From the NCBI GenBank assembly GCA_021741145.1, contig JAIOYK010000058.1, positions 1 through 35,069 on the forward strand: a stretch of 35,069 bases of DNA, written 5' to 3'. Numbering within the stretch: position 1 is the first letter of the stretch; each line of letters opens with the position of its first letter. The position numbers were made by a program, and so were the translations under genes. The DNA is from Rhodospirillum sp. (GTDB taxonomy: Bacteria > Pseudomonadota > Alphaproteobacteria > Rhodospirillales > Rhodospirillaceae). The notes below the pieces were generated by a model. That model made no database searches. It was given only the letters and a program-made list of their open reading frames with translations, and was not told the DNA's origin. Positions 1 through 7,955 of the stretch are shown here, piece by piece.

Positions 1-1
1 A

Positions 2-478
2 AAGCGCGGAAAAAGGGGGACGCGGATCGACCCATCGGGCTATGACGCGGGTAAGAAGGTCAAAGGCAAGAAGCGGCACATCGTTGTCGACACGCTTGGC
101 ATGATCCTGGCCGCCCATATCCAGCCCGCCGACATCCAGGACCGCGATGGGGCCTTGCCGGTCCTGAAGGAAGTCCGTCGCCTGTTCCCATTCATCAAGC
201 GCGTCTTTGCCGACGGCGGTTACCAGGGCACCGCCACGGCGGCGGCGTTGCGTGACCTCGGGGCGTGGCACCTGGAAATCGTCAAGCGGTCGGATACCGC
301 CAAAGGCTTCGTCGTGTTGCCCAAGTGCTGGATCGTGGAGCGTACCTTCGGATGGTTGGGGCGCTGTTGTCGTCTCTCCAAGGACTTCGAAAACCTGTCT
401 CGGATGACCCTGGCATTCCTACGTCTGGCTTTGATTCGTCTTATGCTGCGCAGAATCACAAGGCTTAGAAAATCTTAG
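2..478 (+). pseudogene. IS5-family transposase, C-terminal part (cut by window start)
   Basis: The frame is open from base 2 and its first methionine at 101 is internal. Residues before it read like the IS5-family stretch around SGYDAGKKVKGKKRHIVVDT. Further on, FADGGYQG carries the second Asp of the DDE triad, and VERTFGWLGRCCRLSKDFE carries the Glu. It ends with TAG at 476-478. The first catalytic Asp probably lies near VVDTLG. The 5' part is outside the window, so it cannot be decided whether the element is intact; it is listed as partial. The downstream end of the element is probably near 499, where the minus strand reads AGAGTCCGTCCGAGAAG, but no partner repeat is visible here. Confidence 0.85.
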
Positions 479-582
479 AAAACTTCTCGGACGGACTCTT
501 ATAGAGGGCGTTGAAATGGCCAATGATACGAATACAAGTCAGGAAGGTGAGCACCCTTCCGCTTATCCACGCGGATGAAAAC

Positions 583-1098
583 CTATCGGTGACCCGCTCC
601 GCCCTTGCACGGGGCCAAAGGGGGGCGCTTGCCTCCCTCCCGCTTTGGGTCCTGGACACCCAAAATAACCGCCAAGGCCTCCTTGTGGGCCATGATCAGG
701 ACGAAGGCGAGGGGGGGCCTTTGGTGATCGGTCTTGTCCTTCACGGTGGCGCGGAGCTTCCGGGCCGCCTCGATTTCCGCCAGGGCGGGATCCAGGTCGG
801 TCAGGTCCTCGCCCGCGCCACAATTCGCGATCCAGAACCGGGCGAGCTTTTCGCCTTGTTCCGAAGCCGCTGCGATGGAAAGCGCGAGTTGGGTATAGTT
901 GTCGGCCAGATCGGCCATCTCGCCGATCTTCTTGGCGATCATCGGCGGCGCGTCGGTTGAAGGCATTGGCGCAGGTCGACGGCCGCGGCCTTCAACTCCG
1001 ATTGGGTGTCGGCGATGCGGTCGGCCAGGACCAGGAGGTGGGTCTTCAACGCGACCTCGAGCACCTGGTCCAAGGCGAGCTTGAACAGGTTGCCGAGC
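583..1098 (-). pseudogene. Unrecognised gene, frameshifted and truncated by an IS fragment
   Basis: Two minus-strand frames look coding and appear to be one broken gene. The upstream piece (about 1098 to 945) encodes RLGNLFKLALDQVLEVALK followed by a helical stretch ending ELKAAAVDLRQCLQ. The downstream piece (ATG at 966 to TGA at 583, 127 residues) runs from MPSTDAPPMIAKKIGEMADL through DPALAEIEAARKLRATVKD. The join lies near 950-966 and needs a shift of one base. The 5' end abuts an IS5-type fragment near 1099, so the original start is lost. There is no ribosome binding site in front of the ATG at 966. I do not recognise the family. It could instead be two small overlapping hypothetical genes. 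Confidence 0.35.
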
Positions 1099-1421
1099 CT
1101 GGATGTCTGGCCAAAAAGCGCCCACATCCACGATCCGAAAATGCCTCGGACGCCGAAGCGCCATTGAACCGGTGATCGGCCATCTGAAGAGCGATGGACG
1201 ATTGGACCGAAACTTCCTTCAGGGCAAGGACGGAGACCGCGTCAACACCATCCTCACCGGCGCCGGACACACCTTCCGCCTCATCCTGGCTTGGCTGGCA
1301 CATCTGTTTGCCTGGATCCTGGAAATGGCCCCGACCCGTTATCTTCCCCTCGGTATGAAAATGGCGCGCCAAGCCTCCCCTTGAAACGCCTCGTAGGCCC
1401 CCTTTTTCACAGGCGACCAAA
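1099..1421 (+). mobile_element. IS5-type element, 3' fragment (copy 1)
   Basis: The frame 1103-1384 encodes the C-terminal part of a DDE transposase (RRSAIEPVIGHLKSDGRLDR, then LQGKDGDRVNTILTGAG). It is nearly identical to the end of the longer copy on the other strand at 16501-16830. The homology starts near 1099, so the N-terminal and central catalytic regions are missing. The right end is near 1421 and, read inward, begins GTCGCCTGTGAAAAAGGGGG. The same end is found at 16470 in copy 2, which supports it as the terminal inverted repeat. It is inserted into the IS1380-type fragment that follows, between the codons for LNLFG and the next Arg of that transposase. Confidence 0.8.
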
Positions 1422-1641
1422 CAGGTTCAGGCGCTCCGCCGTCTCCCGCAACAACACCCCGCCCGCGTCCGAGGTGATGTCACCTCCGTCAAAAGCGGCG
1501 AGGACCTGTCGTTTGCCGTGATCTCTGAACCGCGTCCCCGAACAACACCCTGTAAATTTTTGGATCTCCCCATTATAGCGTAACTACTTATTATCATTTA
1601 CCATTTCAAAGATAGGGCTTCCGTCCCGTGACCAATCCGGG
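1422..1641 (-). mobile_element. IS1380-family 5' end fragment (copy A)
   Basis: Read on the minus strand from 1641, this matches the 5' end of two other copies (13477 leftward, 34578 rightward): GTCACGGGAC near the tip, an AT-rich leader, then the transposase N-terminus HGKRQVLAAFDGGDITSDAGG and LLRETAERLNLFG. The ATG seen in the copy at 34686 is ACG here, so even the start codon is lost. The coding part stops where the IS5-type fragment is inserted. The tip overlaps the last 11 codons of the binding-protein gene at 1606-2370. Confidence 0.75.
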
Positions 1642-2370
1642 TTGATCGGGAACAATGGCGCAGTCGCGCGCGACGCCATGTCGTTCGAGAATGTCGCCGA
1701 CGATACCGCGCCGCGCGAGATCGGCGACGAACTCGCGCAGATAGGCGGTTGCATCGGGGCGCCCTTGAACGATCGCCATCGCCTGTTGGATGTCCATGAA
1801 GCGAGGCGTCAGGACGCGGCTGCCGGGCCGTGTTTTGGCAACGGCGGCCATTACGCCGCTGATCCCGGCAACAGCGGCGATACGGCCCGCATCCAGTGCC
1901 GCGAGCATCCCCTCGATCGAGGGGAACACGACGAGGTTTTCCTTGCCTGGCATGCGGGCGAGGGCGAGCGCGTAGGCCGATGCGTTCACCACGCCGACCG
2001 GTGCGCCGGAGGCGACCAGCGCCGCGGCGTCCAGCGCTTGACATCGTGGTCCGGCGAGATAACGCCCTTCGATCGCGACATAGGGATCGGTGAAATCGAG
2101 CACTCCCGAACGTTCGGGATCGACGGCGAGAAAGCAGATATCCCACAGATCAGCCGTGGCCGTGGATGTGACTTCAGCGGCACGCGCGAACCCGACGAAC
2201 CGGGGCGCGAGGCCAAGGGCGTCCGCCAACGCCAGCGCCAGATCGACGGATATACCCGTCGGCGCGCCCGCATCGTCGCGCCCAACGAGGATTGGGTTGC
2301 CGTAATTCAGTGCAACCCGCAGCACGCCCGTTGGGGCGAACTGGGTTTTGATCCGCTCTGAGTGATCCAT
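1606..2370 (-). CDS. Family 3 substrate-binding-domain protein without signal peptide
   Basis: The product is 254 residues and resembles the SBP_bac_3 domain of amino-acid-type ABC binding proteins: GVLRVALNYGNPILVG near residue 15, PTGISVDLALALADALGL near 37-55, then VLDFTDPYVAIEGRYLAG. Those proteins are normally exported, but here the ATG at 2370 opens directly into the domain (MDHSERIKTQF), with no hydrophobic leader. An upstream extension of the frame to 2598 is a shadow of the next gene. It lies 8 bases after the prpF-like stop and is probably cotranscribed. The last 11 residues (PGLVTGRKPYL) are encoded by the tip of the IS1380 fragment, so the native C-terminus is gone. It may act as a cytoplasmic ligand sensor or be an enzyme of this fold; neither is shown. 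Confidence 0.7.
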   Translation of the reverse strand: MDHSERIKTQFAPTGVLRVALNYGNPILVGRDDAGAPTGISVDLALALADALGLAPRFVGFARAAEVTSTATADLWDICFLAVDPERSGVLDFTDPYVAIEGRYLAGPRCQALDAAALVASGAPVGVVNASAYALALARMPGKENLVVFPSIEGMLAALDAGRIAAVAGISGVMAAVAKTRPGSRVLTPRFMDIQQAMAIVQGRPDATAYLREFVADLARRGIVGDILERHGVARDCAIVPDQPGLVTGRKPYL

Positions 2371-2378
2371 AATTCGGC

Positions 2379-3518
2379 CTAGGTCCAGGGGGGGGAGGAA
2401 TACAGCACGGCGCCTTCCATCAGGCGGCGCTGGGTACGGAAGGTGCTGGCCGAATTTGCCTTGGGTCCGTCGGGGCCGACCGAGACATCGGCACTGACCG
2501 GCAGAACGCCCGACGGCGTGCCGATCCGGAGGATGTCGTGCGTCCCGGCGAGATGCGCAAGTAACGTGCCCGGGATTTTGGCCGCGACAGCCGCGCACAT
2601 CCCTCCGGTCAGGGTAATCGCGCGATGGGTGTTCTCCATCGAGATCAGCCGGACCGTTAAATCGCAGTCGGTCGCGTCATGGCGGCGCCCGTCGAGCGCG
2701 GTGAAGGACGTGGCTGGTCCCACGATGGCGACCTTGGGATTGGATCGCCCGATCGCCGCGGGGGTGTCGCCCAGTCCCATCGCAACCCCGCCAGCCCGCC
2801 GGATTGCCTCCATCCGGGACATGAAGGTCTGATCGGCATCAAGATCCCACGGCGTTTCGGTCGCGCGTTTGCCGAGGGTGTCTCCCGGCAGGAAGATGAC
2901 TGGATTGGCGGCATCGACCAGCGACGTCTCGACATGGCCAACCCCTTCGATGTCGAGATGGTCGATGGGGTTGCCCGTGGGCAGCAGCCTACCCGTCCTG
3001 GACCCGCCTGGTGACAGGAAGTCGAGTTTCACCGCCGCGCCCGTGCCCGCGACTCCCGGAATAGCCATCGCTCCTTCCTCGACGGGGAGGCCGTCTTGGA
3101 CAGGAAAGCGAGAATGATAAATCTGGCCGGTGTTGGTGTTGTAAATGCGGACGAGGGCCTCGCCATCGGCGACGATGACTAGCCCCTCCTCGACCGCGAA
3201 CGGTCCGACACAGGACGACATGTTCCCACAGGCGGCACCGTAATCGGCGACGGGTGCATCGACGGCGATTTGTACGAAGGTGTAATCGACATCGGCATCC
3301 GGTCGGGCCGAGGGCTCGACGATCACCACCTTGGATAGGGACGATATGCCGCCTCCCATGCCGTTCAACTGCCGCTTGTAGGGGTCTGGGCTGCCAAGGA
3401 CCCGCAGGAAGATCGCGTCGCGCACCGCGCGATCGGCGGGCAGGTCGGCGCCGTTGAAGACCACCGCCTTGGAGGTGCCGCCCCGATAAAAGGCCGCCTT
3501 CAGTTTGCCTCTCGCCAT
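2379..3518 (-). CDS. prpF: PrpF-family isomerase (aconitate / 4-oxalomesaconate tautomerase type)
   Basis: The product is 379 residues, the usual length for PrpF. Family landmarks are FYRGGTSKAVVF (residues 10-21), GGGISSLSKV (55-64, with Lys63) and GAACGNMSSCVGPF (94-107, with Cys97). Lys63 and Cys97 fit the catalytic Lys/Cys pair known in PrpF. Family members shift the double bond of 2-methyl-trans-aconitate next to AcnD, or tautomerise 4-oxalomesaconate (LigU/GalD). The start ATG overlaps the stop of the aconitase gene by one base (TGATG at 3520-3516), which implies translational coupling and a shared substrate. Cytoplasmic. The pairing with an AcnD-like enzyme favours the PrpF role, but no prpB or prpC lies nearby, so the substrate is uncertain. 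Confidence 0.85.
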   Translation of the reverse strand: MARGKLKAAFYRGGTSKAVVFNGADLPADRAVRDAIFLRVLGSPDPYKRQLNGMGGGISSLSKVVIVEPSARPDADVDYTFVQIAVDAPVADYGAACGNMSSCVGPFAVEEGLVIVADGEALVRIYNTNTGQIYHSRFPVQDGLPVEEGAMAIPGVAGTGAAVKLDFLSPGGSRTGRLLPTGNPIDHLDIEGVGHVETSLVDAANPVIFLPGDTLGKRATETPWDLDADQTFMSRMEAIRRAGGVAMGLGDTPAAIGRSNPKVAIVGPATSFTALDGRRHDATDCDLTVRLISMENTHRAITLTGGMCAAVAAKIPGTLLAHLAGTHDILRIGTPSGVLPVSADVSVGPDGPKANSASTFRTQRRLMEGAVLYSSPPWT

Positions 3519-6097
3519 CACGCCGCCTCCTTGTCCAGAAATGCTCGAAAGGCCATGGGCAACAGCCCACCATGGGCGAAGATTTCGCGCTCCCGCTCGT
3601 TGTAGAGCCGTGGATCGAGGGGAACTGTCTCGGAACCGCCGTCGCGGCGATGCACGGTCAGCGCGGCGGCGGACAGGTCCTCGGTGAATTGGATGTCGAA
3701 CACTTCCGTCCCGTCGAGCGCCAGTGTCCGCCGGGTTACGCCGGCTGGAAAGGTGAGCGGCGCGATCCCCATGTTGACGAGATTGGAGCGGTGAATGCGC
3801 TCGAAGCTCTCGGCGATCACGGCGCGGACCCCGGCTAGCCAGGGTGCCTTGGCGGCGGTGTCGCGCGACGATCCGCAGCCATAGTTCCGCCCCCCTATCA
3901 CGACAAGCTTCTGTCCACGGTCCAGATAGGTCTCGATCGCGCCAAAGACGGTCGCCTCCGTCCCCTCGGGTTGGATCGTGGTCCAGGATCCCTCCTTGCC
4001 CGGTACCATCTCGTTGCGCAGCCGGTTGTTGGCGAAGGTTGAACGGATGACCACGTCCGGACATCCCCGCCGTGTTCCGAAGGAGTTGAAATCTCGCACC
4101 GGAACCTCCCGCGCAAGCAGAAACTTCCCGGCATCAGAAGTCGGCGTGATGGTGCCCGAGGGGGAGATGTGATCGGTGGTCACCGAATCCCCCAAGATCA
4201 CCAGTGGGCGAAGGCCCAGAAGTGGCGTGGCCACCGGTCGGGTTTGGGGGATGTTTCGCAAGAAGGGCGGAAAGCCGACATAGGTCGAGTCCGGCCATTC
4301 GTAGCGCCCCCGTCGGATCTCCAGTGCACTCCAGTCAGGGTTGACGTCCTCGATCGCTTCGAAAGCGTGGGTGACCTGTTCCGGTGTGAGATAGGCCGCG
4401 ATGATCGCGTCCACCTCTTCCGCCGAGGGCCAGAGGTCGGAAAGCATCACGGGAGCGCCGGACCTGTCCAACCCCAGCGGTTCGGTGGTGATGTCTTTCA
4501 GGATTGTGCCCGCCAAGGCATAGGCAATGACAAGCGGCGGGGCGGCGATCACGTTCCGCGCGGCGAGTGGGTGAATGCGTCCGGCGAAGTTCCGGTTGCC
4601 GGATAGGACCGCGACGGCCTTAAGGCCGTGCTCCGTGATCGCCGCCTCGTATTCGGGCCGGAGCGGCCCCGACATTCCGTTGCAGGTGGAGCAGGCGAAG
4701 GCGGTCAGTGCGAAGCCGAGAGCATCGAGATCGGCCTGGAGGCCGCTCTCGTCGAGATAGCGCGCGACGACCCGCGAGCCGGGAGAGAGTGAGGTCTTCA
4801 CATGCGGTTTGACGGCCAGCCCCCGCCGCACGGCATTGCGCGCCATCAGGCCCGCAAGCACCATGTTGCGAGGATTCGCGGTATTGGTGCAACTGGTGAT
4901 CGCCGCGATCACAACGTCGCCGTCGCCGATATCATGGTCGCCGACCGGCACGCGGTGGTCGGCTTCCTCGGCGTCGCCAAGAAGGCCCGCTGCCGCGGCC
5001 AGGTCCAGCCGCTGCTCGGGGCGGGCGGGACCCGACACGCTACGCCCGATCCGGCCCAGGTCGAGCGTTACCACAACGTCATAGTCGATCTCCGCCCCTG
5101 CTCCTTCCGCCCACATTGCCTGTGTCTTGCAGTAAGCTTCCACGTTGTGGACCGCCTCGGCGCCTCGACCTGTTTCGCGCAGGTAGCGGAGGGTGTTCGT
5201 GTCGACCGGGCAGAAAACCTGGGTCGAGCCGTATTCAGGCGCCATATTGGCGATCGTCGCGCGATCGGCCACTCCCAACCGGCTGTAACCGGAACCGAAC
5301 ATCTCGATGAAACAGTCGATTACGCCGAGGGTACGCAGCCGTTCGGTCACCACCAGCGCGATGTCCGTCGCCGTAATGTCGTCAGACGGCGCGCCGGTCA
5401 CCTCCAGCCCGATCACCTTGGGCACGTTGATGGCCGTGGTCTCGCCAAAGAGTAGGCCCTCCGCCTCGAGCCCGCCGATCCCCCAACCGGTGACCCCGAG
5501 AGCGTTTATCATCGTTGTGTGGCTGTCGGTTCCAAGGCAGCTGTCGGGGATCAGCAGTCCGGGGTTATCGATTGCGGGCAACACTGTCTTCGCCAGGTAT
5601 TCAAGGTTGACTTGATGGCAGATGCCACCGCCGGGTGGGATCACCCGCAACCGCGGAAAGCGTGCGGCACAGGCCTTGAGAAAGGCGAAGCGTTCGCGGT
5701 TCACCTCGAATTCACGGGCCATGTTGCGCTCCAACGCAAGCGGCTCCGCCCAGTGCTCGATGGTGATCGCATGGTCGATCACCAGATCCACCGGCAGACT
5801 CATGTCCACCAGGGTGGGATCGACGCCGTGATCGGCCAGGAGGTCGCGCATGGCCATGATGTCGACAAGCACCGGAACCCCAAGCATGTCCTGCAACAGC
5901 AACCGGGCCGGACGGAACGGCACAACCGATCCATCGCGCGCCGCGACGGTGCAGGTGTCTCTTCCTCCGTCCGAATGACGCCCCGCGTTCTCTGCCAGCA
6001 CCCGCAGGGAATAGGGGAGCCTTGTGCCCTTCGGACCGAGCAGGCGTTGATAATCGAAGGCGTGAAATTTCGTTCCGGGAATTGTCTGATAGGTCAT
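3518..6097 (-). CDS. acnD: Aconitase-family hydratase, AcnD-type (2-methylcitrate dehydratase / aconitate hydratase)
   Basis: The product is 859 residues, close to AcnD and shorter than typical AcnA. The 4Fe-4S ligands are Cys403 (SCTNTANP), Cys469 and Cys472 (ACSTCNGMSG). Other aconitase motifs are DSHTT (191-195), GDSVTTDHISPSG (636-648) and GSSRD (742-746) in the swivelling domain. The CNGMSG and SGNRNFAGRIHP wording resembles AcnD more than AcnA. AcnD dehydrates 2-methylcitrate to 2-methyl-trans-aconitate, which PrpF then isomerises; the next gene is a PrpF homologue overlapping by one base. The start at 6097 follows GGAGGAA by six bases. The gene is divergent from an IclR regulator 91 bases away. 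The substrate could also be another tricarboxylate. Confidence 0.85.
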   Translation of the reverse strand: MTYQTIPGTKFHAFDYQRLLGPKGTRLPYSLRVLAENAGRHSDGGRDTCTVAARDGSVVPFRPARLLLQDMLGVPVLVDIMAMRDLLADHGVDPTLVDMSLPVDLVIDHAITIEHWAEPLALERNMAREFEVNRERFAFLKACAARFPRLRVIPPGGGICHQVNLEYLAKTVLPAIDNPGLLIPDSCLGTDSHTTMINALGVTGWGIGGLEAEGLLFGETTAINVPKVIGLEVTGAPSDDITATDIALVVTERLRTLGVIDCFIEMFGSGYSRLGVADRATIANMAPEYGSTQVFCPVDTNTLRYLRETGRGAEAVHNVEAYCKTQAMWAEGAGAEIDYDVVVTLDLGRIGRSVSGPARPEQRLDLAAAAGLLGDAEEADHRVPVGDHDIGDGDVVIAAITSCTNTANPRNMVLAGLMARNAVRRGLAVKPHVKTSLSPGSRVVARYLDESGLQADLDALGFALTAFACSTCNGMSGPLRPEYEAAITEHGLKAVAVLSGNRNFAGRIHPLAARNVIAAPPLVIAYALAGTILKDITTEPLGLDRSGAPVMLSDLWPSAEEVDAIIAAYLTPEQVTHAFEAIEDVNPDWSALEIRRGRYEWPDSTYVGFPPFLRNIPQTRPVATPLLGLRPLVILGDSVTTDHISPSGTITPTSDAGKFLLAREVPVRDFNSFGTRRGCPDVVIRSTFANNRLRNEMVPGKEGSWTTIQPEGTEATVFGAIETYLDRGQKLVVIGGRNYGCGSSRDTAAKAPWLAGVRAVIAESFERIHRSNLVNMGIAPLTFPAGVTRRTLALDGTEVFDIQFTEDLSAAALTVHRRDGGSETVPLDPRLYNEREREIFAHGGLLPMAFRAFLDKEAA

Positions 6098-6188
6098 GCG
6101 CGTTCCTCCGTTTTGCCGCTATCGATCTAGACTTTCCCGCCGAAGGGGTGCAAGCAAGGAAGAGGTAATTTCATCTGGGAGAATTAGC
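6098..6188. promoter_or_regulatory. Divergent promoter region, acnD operon / iclR
   Basis: These 91 bases separate the minus-strand acnD-prpF operon from the plus-strand IclR gene. They contain the acnD ribosome binding site (GGAGGAA on the minus strand) and GGGAGAA ahead of the regulator start at 6189. IclR regulators usually bind such shared regions. I see no convincing operator palindrome or consensus -35/-10 pair. Confidence 0.45.
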
Positions 6189-6902
6189 ATGTGTGCCGTG
6201 CGAACCGAGTCCGTCGAACGTGCCATGTCCATCCTTACGGCTTTTTCCACGCAACGGCCCGAGATGTCCTTGGCCGACCTGGCCGAGGAGACTGGGCTGC
6301 ACAAGAGCACCATCCTGCGGTTGACCAATTCAATGGCGATTTACGGTTTCGTCCAGCGTGACAAGGCGGGGATGTTCAGCATCGGGCCCAGCGTCTGGCG
6401 TCTCGGACTGATCTTCCGGCGTGACTTCATCCGGCGCGAGTGGGTTGCCCCGGCGCTAAAGGAACTGGTGGCCGCCTCCGGGGAAACCGCTTCCTTTTAT
6501 GTGCGGTCGGGGCGCGAGCGGGTCTGTCTTTACCGTGAGAACTCTCCAAATCTCCTGCGCTTTCATGTCGAGGAGGGGATGCGTCTGGGTCTGTCGACCG
6601 GGGCTTCGGGCATGGTCCTGAGGCATTTCGGTGGGGAGGTGGTCGAGGACATCTCTGGCTTCACCCCCAATGGGACGATCATGTCGGAGGGGCAGACCAA
6701 TCCCAACATCGCCTCGGTCTCGACCCCGGTTCTGTCCGTGGCGGGCGAACTGATGGGGGCGTTGACAGTGTCGGGACTGTCCAGTCGTTTCGATCTCGAT
6801 GCGCGTCAAAAGTTGGTGCCGCTGCTAGAGGATCTGGCCCAGGTCCTTGCGCGGCGGGATGCGAGTATTCTCCCTGATGAAATGGTTGCGCGCGTCTCAT
6901 GA
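6189..6902 (+). CDS. IclR-family transcriptional regulator
   Basis: The product is 237 residues. An N-terminal winged helix-turn-helix spans about residues 5-60 (VERAMSILTAF, MSLADLAEETGLHKSTILRL). It is followed by the IclR effector-binding domain, with GLSTGASGMVLRHF and NIASVSTPVLSVAGELMGAL. The start ATG at 6189 was chosen because it precedes the conserved VERAMSIL segment and has GGGAGAA seven bases upstream; the open frame reaches back to 6096 but that part is non-conserved. Its divergent placement makes it the likely local repressor or activator of the acnD-prpF operon, responding to a small carboxylate. The effector is unknown. Confidence 0.88.
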   Translation: MCAVRTESVERAMSILTAFSTQRPEMSLADLAEETGLHKSTILRLTNSMAIYGFVQRDKAGMFSIGPSVWRLGLIFRRDFIRREWVAPALKELVAASGETASFYVRSGRERVCLYRENSPNLLRFHVEEGMRLGLSTGASGMVLRHFGGEVVEDISGFTPNGTIMSEGQTNPNIASVSTPVLSVAGELMGALTVSGLSSRFDLDARQKLVPLLEDLAQVLARRDASILPDEMVARVS

Positions 6903-6955
6903 ATCGAGTCCGCCGTTGCCCTATGCCGGACGAAACGGGATGCACGCTTGTTCCT

Positions 6956-6997
6956 CATGCGAACATCGCGTGTTGAAAAAGGCGATGTTCGGGCATG
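6956..6997. terminator. Hairpin between convergent genes
   Basis: GAACATCGC (6961-6969) and GCGATGTTC (6982-6990) form a perfect stem, one pair longer with C6960-G6991 and with further CATGC/GCATG complementarity outside. It lies in the 227-base gap between the IclR gene and the minus-strand hydrolase gene, where a bidirectional terminator is expected. A GAAAAA run sits in the loop and there is no clear T tract. The rest of the gap (6998-7129) shows nothing recognisable. Confidence 0.5.
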
Positions 6998-7129
6998 GGC
7001 AGGGCGCTCAAGCGCGTGGGCGGCTTGGTGGAAGGCTGGTCGACCTCCGGTCGCGGCTGGAGGTCGTGCGCAAGCCTCGCCATGATGCACTGGAGAAAAA
7101 ACACGCCCGGGCGGGTGGGGCCGAAGCCC

Positions 7130-7951
7130 TCAAGCCGCCCCCCGTTGCCGCAATCCCTCCGCCTCCAGCCACTCAAACAGGATGGCCGCGGTGTCCGCCC
7201 AGTGGTCGTCCAACATCATGTCATGGGCTGACTTGGGCCGCATGAGATGGCGTCCTCCGAACAGGCTGGCCGTGGCCTCATCCTGGCCAGGGGGGTGCAG
7301 GTGCTTTAGGTCGCGTCCGGCTGAAAGGCACAAGGTCTTGCCCTTGACCCAGCGTGGATCAACGTGAATGCGAAGACTGTAACGGTCATTCAGCGCGTGC
7401 GGGCTCTCCGCGCATAGCCGCTCGATCAGGCTTCCGATCTCGCCCTTGTAGCCGGACAGGAACTTGTCGCGCGCAATGGTCTCTGGTGGTGGCGGGACCG
7501 GGTGGTTCTCGGGGAAGGTCGGCAGGGGGGTCAGATCCTTGAGCTGGCCCGGCGGCGAGGGTGCGAGCAGGATTTGTCCGAGCGGCGCGACAACACGGGC
7601 CGCGGCCATGCCGACCAACGCACCGAGGCTGTGCCCGACCAGTACTACCGGTCGGCCCAGAACCCGCGCGGCTTCTATCACGTCTTCAGCGAAGGCTGTC
7701 ACCCCCTGGTCGACGTAATCCGCGTTTTGCGGCAGCCCGCCATGGCCGCGCAGATCGATCGTGGCACAGGGCTGTCCCCTGGTGGCGAACCAGCTCATAA
7801 AGTTCTGCCAGCACCAGGCGCCGTGATAACCGCCGTGGATGAAAAGCAGCGCCGGACCGGGCATGTCGAGCGCGGCGGAGAACAGCCGTCCCTGCGAAAG
7901 CATGGTGGATCGGAACCGAGACAAGGCCTCGGGGTCTATCAATCGTGTCAT
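7130..7951 (-). CDS. Alpha/beta hydrolase
   Basis: The product is 273 residues. The oxyanion region is LLFIHGGYHGAWCW (from about residue 35). The nucleophile elbow is GHSLG with Ser108, the acid is probably Asp214 in SAGRDLKHLHP, and the base is His243 in KSAHDMML. The fold is that of esterases and lactonases, and the enzyme is probably cytoplasmic as no leader is seen. The gene starts 4 bases after the stop of the fused TRAP permease and is the last gene of that transport operon. A role as esterase or enol-lactone hydrolase acting on the imported compound is an inference. The substrate cannot be read. Confidence 0.85.
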   Translation of the reverse strand: MTRLIDPEALSRFRSTMLSQGRLFSAALDMPGPALLFIHGGYHGAWCWQNFMSWFATRGQPCATIDLRGHGGLPQNADYVDQGVTAFAEDVIEAARVLGRPVVLVGHSLGALVGMAAARVVAPLGQILLAPSPPGQLKDLTPLPTFPENHPVPPPPETIARDKFLSGYKGEIGSLIERLCAESPHALNDRYSLRIHVDPRWVKGKTLCLSAGRDLKHLHPPGQDEATASLFGGRHLMRPKSAHDMMLDDHWADTAAILFEWLEAEGLRQRGAA

Positions 7952-7955
7952 GGGA

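Noticed and set aside
101-478. Reading this as a complete small protein starting at 101
   Set aside because: The frame is open to base 2 and the residues before 101 match IS5 transposases, so it is a partial transposase.
2379-4064. Longer prpF reading frame starting at 4064
   Set aside because: The part upstream of 3518 overlaps acnD in another frame and is not protein-like; PrpF homology starts at the ATG at 3518.
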